Positions 1-5,595 of a DNA stretch of 6,522 bases are shown one piece after another. The translations under genes were made by a program, and so were the position numbers. The notes below the pieces were generated by a model. That model was not told the origin of the DNA, searched no databases, and was given only the letters and a program-made list of their open reading frames with translations. The DNA comes from Chloroflexi bacterium UBA6019 (GTDB lineage Bacteria > Chloroflexota > Dormibacteria > Dormibacterales > Dormibacteraceae). Each line of letters begins with the position of its first letter. The first letter of the stretch is position 1. The stretch covers positions 20,533-27,054 of the forward strand of contig DIZV01000065.1 of the NCBI GenBank assembly GCA_002427995.1, read 5' to 3'.

Positions 1-1856
1 CAGACGGTGATGCAGGTGTCGGCGGCGTCCCGCATCACCTCGTACTCGAGCTCCTTCCAGCCGATCAGCGAGCGCTCGACCAGGACCTGCCGGATGGGCG
101 AGGCGTCGAGGCCGCCGAGCACGACCCGGCGCAGCTCTGCGGCGTCGCCGGCGACGCCGCCGCCGGTCCCGCCCAGGGTGTAGGCGGGGCGGACGATGAG
201 CGGGTAGCCGATCCGCGCGGCGAGGCCTTCCGCCTCCTCGAACGAGGTGCAGACGAGCGAGTCGGGCACCGGCTCGCCGAGCCGCTCGAGCATCCGCTTG
301 AAGGCGTCGCGGTCCTCGGCCATCCGGATCGACTCCAGCGGCGTTCCCAGGAGCCGGATCCCGTACTGCTCGAGCACGCCTGCCTCGGCCAGCTCGACGG
401 CGAGGTTGAGGCCCGTCTGGCCGCCGAGGGTGGGGAGGATCGAATCCGGCCTCTCGCGCTCGATGATGGCGGTCACCGCCTCGACCGTCAGCGGCTCGAT
501 GTAGACCCGGTCGGCGACCTCGTCGTCGGTCATGATCGTCGCGGGGTTGGAATTGACCAGGACCGTCTCGACCCCCTCCTCGCGGAGGGACTTGCAGGCC
601 TGGCTGCCGGCGTAGTCGAACTCCGCCGCCTGCCCGATCACGATCGGCCCGGAACCGAGGATGAGCACCTTGCGCGGCTTCTCCGGCGGCGCTGCGCCGG
701 CGACCGTCCGGGCCAATGGCCGGGCCGACCGGACCATCTCGGTGAAGCGGTCGAAGAGGTGCTGGTTGTCCTGGGGCCCGGGCGCGCCCTCGGGGTGGTA
801 CTGGACGCTGAAGACGGGCAGGGAACGGTGGGCGAGGCCCTCCACCGAACCGTCGTTCAGGTTCAGCTGGGAGACGAAGAAGTCGCCCGGCGGAATGCTC
901 TCCCCATCGACCTGGAACTCGTGGTTCTGGCTCGTGATGTGGGTGAGCCCGGTCTCCAGGTCCTTGACCGGGTGGTTGGCGCCGTGGTGCCCGAAGGGCA
1001 GCCGCGAGGTCCGCCCGCCGATCGCCCGGCCGAGGACCTGGTGGCCGAGGCAGATCCCGAAGAGCGGGATCCGCCCGATCGCCTGCCGGCAGAGCTCGAC
1101 CGGGCCGTCGAGCACGGCCGGGTCGCCGGGCCCGTTGGAGAGGAGCAGCCCGTCGGCGCCGGTGGCCTCGACCTCCGCCCAGCCGGCGCTGTGAGGCAGC
1201 ACGACGACCCTGAAGCCCCGCGACCGCAGGGAGCGGAGGATGTTCGACTTGACACCGTAGTCGACCACCGCCACGGTGAGCCCGGTCGCGTCGGCGGCGT
1301 CGCGGCGGCGGAGCTCGGGAGGGAGCGCCTCAAACCATTCGACCTGCCGCCGGCGGGAGACCTCGGCGACGAGGTCCTGCTCGGCCAGCGGGGTGACCCG
1401 GCGGGCGGCCTCGGCAAGCTCCGCCAGCCGGCCGGCCCCCGGCTCCTCCGCCTCATGGCTGAGAATCGCGCGGAGCGCCCCCCGGGAGCGGAGGTGGCGG
1501 GTCAGCGCGCGGGTATCGATGCCGTGGATGCCGGGGATCCGGTGTCGCTTCAGGTAGCCGTCAAGCGAGTCGAGCGAGCGAAAGCTGCTCGGCCGGTCGC
1601 ACTCCCAGCGGACGATGAAGGCCCTGACCCAGGGCTGCACGGACTCGGCGTCGGCATCGTTGACGCCGTAGTTGCCCTGCAGGGGATAGGTCATGCAGAC
1701 CATCTGGCCGGCGTAGGAGGGGTCCGTCAGCACCTCCTGGTAGCCGGTCATCGCGGTGTTGAAGACGACCTCGCCTTCGCCAACCGCATCGGCCCCGAAG
1801 GGCTCGCCGACGAAGGAGCGGCCGTCCTCCAGGACCAGCGCCGCGAAGCGCTTCAC
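1..1856 (-). CDS. carAB: Fused glutamine-dependent carbamoyl-phosphate synthase, CarA-CarB in one frame (3' part cut by window edge)
   Basis: The protein makes carbamoyl phosphate from glutamine, bicarbonate and 2 ATP, the first step of pyrimidine (and arginine) synthesis. Residues 1-376 are a complete CarA-like small subunit: an N-terminal domain, then a class I glutamine amidotransferase with nucleophile Cys269 in FGICLGHQ, and His354 and Glu356 in QYHPEG. These nearly match the E. coli CarA numbering. The frame then continues without a stop through a linker (about 377-394, SARPLARTVAGAAPPEKP) into CarB from residue 396: KVLILGSGPIVIGQAAEFDY, VNSNPATIMTD, LPTLGGQTGLNLA, the ATP-grasp loop YTLGGTGGG and SLIGWKELEYEV. 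It leaves the window after 618 codons, about 220 residues into CarB. The GTG start overlaps the pyrR stop (GTGA) and has AGGAG 8 bases upstream (1865-1869). No minus-strand frame has a stop between the CarA C-terminal helix and position 640, which argues against an indel having fused two genes. Family certain; fusion very likely. Confidence 0.93.
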   Translation of the reverse strand, partial: MKRFAALVLEDGRSFVGEPFGADAVGEGEVVFNTAMTGYQEVLTDPSYAGQMVCMTYPLQGNYGVNDADAESVQPWVRAFIVRWECDRPSSFRSLDSLDGYLKRHRIPGIHGIDTRALTRHLRSRGALRAILSHEAEEPGAGRLAELAEAARRVTPLAEQDLVAEVSRRRQVEWFEALPPELRRRDAADATGLTVAVVDYGVKSNILRSLRSRGFRVVVLPHSAGWAEVEATGADGLLLSNGPGDPAVLDGPVELCRQAIGRIPLFGICLGHQVLGRAIGGRTSRLPFGHHGANHPVKDLETGLTHITSQNHEFQVDGESIPPGDFFVSQLNLNDGSVEGLAHRSLPVFSVQYHPEGAPGPQDNQHLFDRFTEMVRSARPLARTVAGAAPPEKPRKVLILGSGPIVIGQAAEFDYAGSQACKSLREEGVETVLVNSNPATIMTDDEVADRVYIEPLTVEAVTAIIERERPDSILPTLGGQTGLNLAVELAEAGVLEQYGIRLLGTPLESIRMAEDRDAFKRMLERLGEPVPDSLVCTSFEEAEGLAARIGYPLIVRPAYTLGGTGGGVAGDAAELRRVVLGGLDASPIRQVLVERSLIGWKELEYEVMRDAADTCITV

Positions 1857-2407
1857 GCACCCGACTCCTGGAGGATCACGGCCCGGTCGACGCCGTCGAG
1901 CTCTTCGAGCAGGACCTGGACCCGCTCGCTGCCGGCGGTGGGGATGTTCTTGCCGACGTAGTCGGGCCGGATCGGCAGCTCGCGGTGGCCCCGGTCGACC
2001 AGCACCGCGAGCTGGATCGAGCGCGGGCGGCCGAACTCGATCAGGGCGTCCATCGCGGCGCGGACGGTGCGCCCGTGCCAGATGACGTCGTCGACCAACA
2101 CCACCGTCTTGCCATCGATGTCGGGCACGCTGGCCTCGCCGTCCTTGGCGCGCGGTGGCCCGAGGTGGAGGTCGTCGCGATGCATCGTCGGGTCGATCGC
2201 ACCGACCGGCACCGCGCGGTGCTCGAGGTTGGTGAGCAAAAGGGCGAGCCGCCGGGCGATCGGCGCCCCCTTGGCCATGACCCCGATCACCACCACGTCC
2301 TCGACCCCCCGATTCCGCTCCACGATCTCATGGGCGATCCGGGTCAGCGAACGGCGGATGGCCTCGGCGTCCATCACGGTCGCCTTGAGGGCGCCGGAGA
2401 CGGCCAC
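1853..2407 (-). CDS. pyrR: PyrR: pyrimidine operon regulator / uracil phosphoribosyltransferase family
   Basis: PyrR proteins bind UMP/UTP and a hairpin in pyr mRNA leaders to lower expression of pyrimidine genes; many also have uracil phosphoribosyltransferase activity. This 184-residue protein is of family length. It shows the N-terminal signature VMDAEAIRRSLTRIAHEIVE (11-30), a PRT core, the PRPP-binding motif VVLVDDVIWHGRTVRAAMDA (102-121) and the C-terminal ELPIRPDYVGKNIPT (143-157). Some normally conserved positions differ. The usual YTGRT is WHGRT, TLYRDD is TMHRDD (74-79), and the PPi-loop TRG is AKG (45-47). Uracil phosphoribosyltransferase activity may therefore be reduced; that is inference. 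The GTG start directly follows the pyrB TAG stop with no clear Shine-Dalgarno, so translation probably depends on coupling to pyrB. The ATG at codon 12 is a less likely start. Its stop overlaps the carAB start. A matching RNA target lies in front of pyrB, consistent with autoregulation. Confidence 0.93.
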   Translation of the reverse strand: MAVSGALKATVMDAEAIRRSLTRIAHEIVERNRGVEDVVVIGVMAKGAPIARRLALLLTNLEHRAVPVGAIDPTMHRDDLHLGPPRAKDGEASVPDIDGKTVVLVDDVIWHGRTVRAAMDALIEFGRPRSIQLAVLVDRGHRELPIRPDYVGKNIPTAGSERVQVLLEELDGVDRAVILQESGA

Positions 2408-3334
2408 CTAGCTGAGAACCATGTCGAGCAGCGCCATCCGGATGAAGAGTCCGTTCCGCGCCTGCCGGAAGTAGGCGGCGCGGGGGTCGGAGTCTACCTC
2501 CGGCGCGATCTCGTCGACCCGCGGCAGGGGGTGCATCACGATCGCCTGCGGCCCGAGCTTGTCCATCGTCTCCGGCGTGATCCGATAGACGCCCCGGACG
2601 GCCTGGTAGTCGGCCGGGTCGGCGAAGCGCTCCTTCTGGATCCGGGTCTGGTAGACGACGTCGACCTTCCCCAGCACCGAGTCGAGGTCGGCCGTCTCGC
2701 TCCATTCGACCTTGTGCTCGTCGAGGTGGTCCTTGATGTCCTGCCGCATCGCCACCGCCGGCGGCGCGACGAACCAGATCCGGACATCGCGGTACTTGCT
2801 CAGCAGGTAGGTGAGGGAGCGGACGGTGCGCCCGTTGGCGAGGTCACCCACCATGGCGATCTCAACCCCGTCGACCCGGCCGAGCTCGGCGCGGATGGTG
2901 TAGATGTCGAGCAGCGCCTGGGTCGGGTGCTGGCCGCGGCCGTCGCCGGCGTTGATGACCGGCACCTCGCTCACGGCCGCCGCGCGCCTGGCCGCCCCCT
3001 CCTCGTCGTGGCGGAGGACGATGACGTCCGCGTAGCCGTTGACGATCCGGATCGTGTCCTCCAGGGTCTCGCCCTTGGCGGCGCTGGAGAACTCGCGCGC
3101 GTTGTCGGTGCCCATCGCGCTGCCCCCGAGGCGCAGCATCGCCGCCTCAAAGCTCAGCCGGGTGCGGGTGGAGGGCTCGTAAAAGAGGGCCGCCATGACC
3201 CGGCCCTGGAGCCGGCCGGCAGCGCGGTGTGGCTCGCGCTCCATCTCGGAGGCGCGGGTCATGATCCGCTCGAGGAGCTCGCGAGAGAACTGCTGGCTCT
3301 CGACGACGTGCTTGAGGCGCTGTCCGATGGCCAC
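2408..3334 (-). CDS. pyrB: Aspartate carbamoyltransferase catalytic subunit
   Basis: The enzyme condenses carbamoyl phosphate with aspartate to N-carbamoyl-aspartate, the committed pyrimidine step, using the product of the synthase encoded downstream. The 308-residue length is normal for PyrB. The carbamoyl-phosphate loop is FYEPSTRTRLSFE, with Ser55-Thr-Arg-Thr-Arg59. Lys87 lies in KGETLEDT (the 80s-loop lysine), Arg108 in VLRHD, and His136 in GRGQHPTQALLD. Arg169 lies in NGRTVRSL, Arg231 in YQTRIQ, and the MHPLPR loop is at 267-272. These correspond to the E. coli catalytic Arg54, Lys84, Arg105, His134, Arg167 and Arg229. GTG at 3334 is the start because a strong AAGGAGG sits 7 bases upstream and the protein begins at the usual family position. 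No pyrI-like regulatory subunit gene is adjacent and no pyrC follows, since pyrR does. It is the first gene of the pyrimidine operon and carries the PyrR leader element. Confidence 0.97.
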   Translation of the reverse strand: MAIGQRLKHVVESQQFSRELLERIMTRASEMEREPHRAAGRLQGRVMAALFYEPSTRTRLSFEAAMLRLGGSAMGTDNAREFSSAAKGETLEDTIRIVNGYADVIVLRHDEEGAARRAAAVSEVPVINAGDGRGQHPTQALLDIYTIRAELGRVDGVEIAMVGDLANGRTVRSLTYLLSKYRDVRIWFVAPPAVAMRQDIKDHLDEHKVEWSETADLDSVLGKVDVVYQTRIQKERFADPADYQAVRGVYRITPETMDKLGPQAIVMHPLPRVDEIAPEVDSDPRAAYFRQARNGLFIRMALLDMVLS

Positions 3335-3341
3335 AAAAAAA

Positions 3342-3348
3342 CCTCCTT
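3342..3348 (-). promoter_or_regulatory. pyrB ribosome binding site (AAGGAGG)
   Basis: A consensus Shine-Dalgarno AAGGAGG is followed by exactly seven T residues (3335-3341) and then the GTG start of pyrB. It fixes the pyrB start. Its first four bases (AAGG) are the 3' strand of the lower stem of the predicted PyrR-binding hairpin, so access by the ribosome could be controlled by PyrR. Confidence 0.85.
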
Positions 3349-3375
3349 CTCGGCCTCTCAGGACCGGCTTAAAGG
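3345..3375 (-). promoter_or_regulatory. PyrR-binding RNA hairpin in the pyrB leader, overlapping the Shine-Dalgarno
   Basis: The minus strand at 3365-3352 reads GGTCCTGAGAGGCC. It fits the known PyrR-binding consensus ARUCCNGNGAGGYU except for G at the first and C at the last position, which compensate each other as a pair. It folds as a 4-base-pair upper stem (GGUC with GGCC, including one U-G pair) closed by the hexaloop CUGAGA, the form CNGNGA expected for PyrR sites. Below it is an asymmetric internal loop (3366-3371 against GAG at 3349-3351). The lower stem is CCUU (3375-3372) with AAGG (3348-3345), the latter being part of the pyrB ribosome binding site. The presence of pyrR as the second gene supports this call. 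PyrR binding should lock the Shine-Dalgarno and repress translation, as described for mycobacterial pyr leaders. No experiment is implied. Confidence 0.82.
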
Positions 3376-3378
3376 GCG

Positions 3379-3399
3379 CCCGCGGCTTTGGCTCGCGGG
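3379..3399 (-). other. GC-rich hairpin in the pyr leader upstream of the PyrR site
   Basis: CCCGCG and CGCGGG form a 6-base-pair stem around a 9-base loop in which two further GC pairs are possible. It lies just 5' of the PyrR element. The adjacent AGAAACC (3405-3399) can alternatively pair with GGUUUUU (3343-3337), which covers the end of the Shine-Dalgarno and the U tract. This could be a competing leader conformation, but no folding energies were computed. It has no T tract of its own, so it is not a terminator. Confidence 0.4.
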
Positions 3400-3406
3400 G
3401 TTTCTG

Positions 3407-3423
3407 GCCGCTATCTTAGCGGC
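3407..3423. repeat. Perfect 7-base inverted repeat across the stop codon of the membrane-protein gene
   Basis: The minus strand reads GCCGCTA-AGA-TAGCGGC, a perfect 7-base-pair stem with a three-base loop; the TAG at 3413-3411 is the stop codon of the upstream gene. It could form an RNA hairpin between the two gene clusters (an mRNA-stability or weak pausing signal) or be an operator for a DNA-binding protein. There is no following T run, so an intrinsic terminator is unlikely. Confidence 0.4.
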
Positions 3424-3926
3424 TCGGCAGCGCCTCGGGCGAGGGTCCTGCGCATCAGGAGGATGACGCCGGCCAGGCCGATCGAGAGGACCAGCAGGCC
3501 CGCCGGCAGGCCGGGTCGGCCACCGCTGGGCGGCTGTCTGAAGGCGTGCGTCGTATAGAGCCGGCCCTGGTAGACGATCGCCAAAAGCCGGCCGTGACCG
3601 CCGCCTCCGAAGCCGGCGCAGCTGCGCGGATCGGTGAAGATCGTCACCTGCTCGCCGGCGTTGAGGTCGGTTATCACGGGCAAGCCGGCCTCCTTCGCCC
3701 AGCTCTCGAGGTAGTCATAGTCCCCGCAGGGTGCTCCCGTGACCGAGACCTGGTGGTTGCGGTCGGGCCCGGTCGGGGTCGCGACGCTCTCCACCGTGAT
3801 GTCGTGAATCTGCCCCCGGACCCGGTCAAAGGCGGGCGCCGCCGGGGCCAGGAGCGCCAGGTAGAGCCCGGCCCCGATCAGCCCGAGGCAGACCAGCCAG
3901 GCTCCCAGGCGGAGCCGGCCCGTCAA
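3411..3926 (-). CDS. Hypothetical protein with two transmembrane segments and an extracytoplasmic domain
   Basis: I do not recognise this 171-residue protein. It begins with a short basic stretch (MTGRLRLG) and a hydrophobic segment at about residues 9-30. A polar domain of about 110 residues follows, and then a second hydrophobic segment at about 141-158 ending in RRTLAR. By the positive-inside rule both ends are cytoplasmic and the middle domain faces outward. That domain has two cysteines, Cys67 (APCGDYDY) and Cys103 (RSCAGFGGGG), which could form a disulfide. The layout resembles small two-helix envelope proteins of the DUF3592 type, but similarity is only of form. The TTG start overlaps the stop of the Cys-rich gene (TTGA), so it is probably translated by coupling; a weak GGAAG lies upstream. 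It is the last gene before the pyrimidine operon, whose start codon is 76 bases further on. Confidence 0.75.
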   Translation of the reverse strand: MTGRLRLGAWLVCLGLIGAGLYLALLAPAAPAFDRVRGQIHDITVESVATPTGPDRNHQVSVTGAPCGDYDYLESWAKEAGLPVITDLNAGEQVTIFTDPRSCAGFGGGGHGRLLAIVYQGRLYTTHAFRQPPSGGRPGLPAGLLVLSIGLAGVILLMRRTLARGAAEPLR

Positions 3927-4114
3927 GGCTTCGGTTCTTCCGGGAACACCTCGGAGGAGTCGCGGATCTCAGCCCGTGGCCTGGTGCTGTAGAACCGGCA
4001 GGGCGGCGAGTCGGCGGTGGTGAAGAAGTTCCAGTGCTTGCACCAGGTGTGGCCGTCGAACTTCCGGCAGCTGCCACAGGTGACGCTGGGATTGTGTTTT
4101 TCGAGCTTCTTCAC
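3923..4114 (-). CDS. Small four-cysteine protein, probable metal or Fe-S binding
   Basis: This is a 63-residue protein of unknown function. Cys13, Cys16, Cys25 and Cys39 are spaced C-x2-C-x8-C-x13-C within VTCGSCRKFDGHTWCKHWNF and ADSPPCRFY. His22 and His27 lie in the same segment. Four cysteines so placed suit a zinc or iron-sulfur site; this is inference from spacing. The C-terminal 20 residues are charged and probably flexible. The GTG start overlaps the ligase stop (GTGA), and GGAGG lies 10 bases upstream (4125-4129), a good ribosome binding site. The same frame stays open upstream of this start, but that part only shadows the ligase gene, which is why a longer start was rejected. The tight coupling to an acyl-CoA ligase suggests an accessory role in the same pathway, not proven. 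Confidence 0.8.
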   Translation of the reverse strand: MKKLEKHNPSVTCGSCRKFDGHTWCKHWNFFTTADSPPCRFYSTRPRAEIRDSSEVFPEEPKP

Positions 4115-5595
4115 GCCTTGACCGCCTCCGCGTCCCAGGTGTTCGGCGTGACCCCGGCTTCCCTGAGGCGGTACTTCTCGACCTTCTCGGTCGGCGTCAG
4201 GGGCAGGGAGGGCAGGAGCTCGATGTAGCGGGGCACCATGTGCCGCGCCATCAGCCGCGAGCACCATGCCGCGAGGTCCGGCTCGCTGAGGCTGAAGCCA
4301 GGTCGGAGCACGGCACAGATCTTGACCTCCTCCTCCATCAGCTCGCTGGGCACCCCGAAGGCTGCCGCCTGGAGAACGGCCGGGTGACTCTCCACGACCT
4401 GCTCGATCTCGAACGCGCTGATGTTCTCGCCCCGGCGGCGGATGGCGTCCTTCTTGCGGCCGAGGAAGTAGAGCCATCCGTCCGGATCGAGCCGACCGAA
4501 GTCGCCGGTGTGGAACCATCCGCCGCGAAAAGCCTCCGCCGTAGCCTCCGGCATGCCCTGGTATCCGAGAGCCAGGAGGCCCGGCTCCTCGGAGCGGACG
4601 AGGATCTCACCATCAGCCGCGATCTCGACCTGGTAGGGGGGCACCACCCGGCCACAGGAGCCCGGCCGCCGCGGCTCCCCGAGCGGCTGATAGGCGGGCA
4701 CCCCGCAGTCGGTCATCCCGTAACCCTCGACCAGTCGCAGCCGGAATCGCTCCTCGAAGCCGGCGGCGAACTCGGGCATCGGCACGCCCCAGCCGAGGCG
4801 AACCGGGTTGTCGGTGTCGTCGGCCCTCGGCGGCTGCTTCCAGAGCATGGTCAGGGTCGCGCCCATGTAGTCGAAGACGGTGGCTCCGACCTCGCGGATC
4901 TCGTCCCAGAAATTGGAGGCGCTGAAGCGCTCCCCGAGCGCGGCGGTGCAGCCGGCGACGATCGCCGGCCCGAGCGTCAGGACGGAGGCGTCGATGTGGA
5001 AGAGCGGGAACGGGTTGTAGAGGACGTCGTCGGCCCGGATCCCCTCCCCGGCGACGAACAGCTCTGCCTGCCGGACGGCGTAGCGGTGGTCGAAGAGGCA
5101 GGCCTTGCTGGGGCCGGTCGTGCCCGAGGTGAAGAAGATCTGCGCGACGTCGGTCTCGGCCACCCGCACGCCGGGGTCGGTCGGCGCGCCCCGGAGCTCG
5201 CCCAGCTCCCCGCGGGTGACGACCCGCTCCAAGCGGGAGAGGCCTGAGCGGACCTCGGCCAACCCGGGCAGGAAGGCCTCGTCCACGACCAGCAGCCGGC
5301 AGCCGCAGAGGTCCAGGAGGTGGGCGAGGCCCGGCCCCCGGAAGGCGGTGTTGACGGGCGCCTCGACCGCACCGATCCGGAGCAGGGCGAGCCAGAGGAG
5401 GGCGAACTCGGGACAGTTGGGCAGCATCACCCCGACCATCTCCCCCGGCCTGACGCCGGCGGCCAGGAGGCCGTTGGCGAGGCGGTTCACCTCGCGGTCG
5501 AAGTCGGCGAAGGTGAGCGTCCGGCCCGGCATCCGGAGGAGGTCGCGCCCGGGTAGCTCCGCCGCCCGGGCGGCGAGCAGCTGGGCGAGCGTCAC
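4111..5595 (-). CDS. Class I adenylate-forming acyl-CoA ligase (AMP-dependent synthetase)
   Basis: Members activate a carboxylic acid with ATP to an acyl-adenylate and then transfer it to CoA. The 494-residue length is normal. In order it shows the P-loop motif FFTSGTTGPSK (154-164), GYGMTD (291-296), the WFHTGD aspartate motif (360-365), the hinge motif GRKKDAIRRRGENIS (379-393) and the C-terminal catalytic lysine, Lys471. The last lies in PLTPTEKVEKYRLRE, where the usual glycine before the lysine is Glu470. Overall flavour is of the fatty-acid/carnitine/aryl-CoA ligase group; the substrate cannot be read from motifs. The GTG start overlaps the crotonase stop (GTGA) and the protein begins at the family's normal N-terminus (LAQLLAARAAELPGRDLL). 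Context with a tryptophan dioxygenase and a crotonase suggests an aromatic acid from tryptophan breakdown (for example anthranilate) or a short-chain acid; this is a hypothesis. Confidence 0.92.
   Translation of the reverse strand: MTLAQLLAARAAELPGRDLLRMPGRTLTFADFDREVNRLANGLLAAGVRPGEMVGVMLPNCPEFALLWLALLRIGAVEAPVNTAFRGPGLAHLLDLCGCRLLVVDEAFLPGLAEVRSGLSRLERVVTRGELGELRGAPTDPGVRVAETDVAQIFFTSGTTGPSKACLFDHRYAVRQAELFVAGEGIRADDVLYNPFPLFHIDASVLTLGPAIVAGCTAALGERFSASNFWDEIREVGATVFDYMGATLTMLWKQPPRADDTDNPVRLGWGVPMPEFAAGFEERFRLRLVEGYGMTDCGVPAYQPLGEPRRPGSCGRVVPPYQVEIAADGEILVRSEEPGLLALGYQGMPEATAEAFRGGWFHTGDFGRLDPDGWLYFLGRKKDAIRRRGENISAFEIEQVVESHPAVLQAAAFGVPSELMEEEVKICAVLRPGFSLSEPDLAAWCSRLMARHMVPRYIELLPSLPLTPTEKVEKYRLREAGVTPNTWDAEAVKA

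Noticed and set aside
1..737. Separate carB starting at the internal ATG at 737-735
   Set aside because: That ATG lies inside the CarA C-terminal helix, has only a weak GAG before it, and CarA would still lack a stop codon. A fused product is required whether or not an internal start is used.
759..1961. Plus-strand open frame of 400 codons opposite carA
   Set aside because: Antisense shadow of the CarA coding region; no domain motifs and no supporting ribosome binding site.
3413..3418. TAAGAT as a -10 box for the pyr operon
   Set aside because: It matches only four of six consensus positions and there is no -35-like sequence at the proper distance upstream; it is also part of the inverted repeat and stop codon.
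3407..3423. Intrinsic terminator at the inverted repeat
   Set aside because: The stem is perfect but no T run follows on either strand that would make a terminator; kept only as an inverted repeat.
1985..3466. Long plus-strand open frame (493 codons) opposite pyrB and pyrR
   Set aside because: It is antisense to two firmly identified genes, its translation is low-complexity (rich in Asp, Arg, Val, His) with no recognisable motif, and GC-rich genomes often keep such antisense frames open.
4240..5247. Plus-strand open frame of 335 codons opposite the acyl-CoA ligase
   Set aside because: Shadow of the ligase gene, whose motifs are complete on the minus strand.
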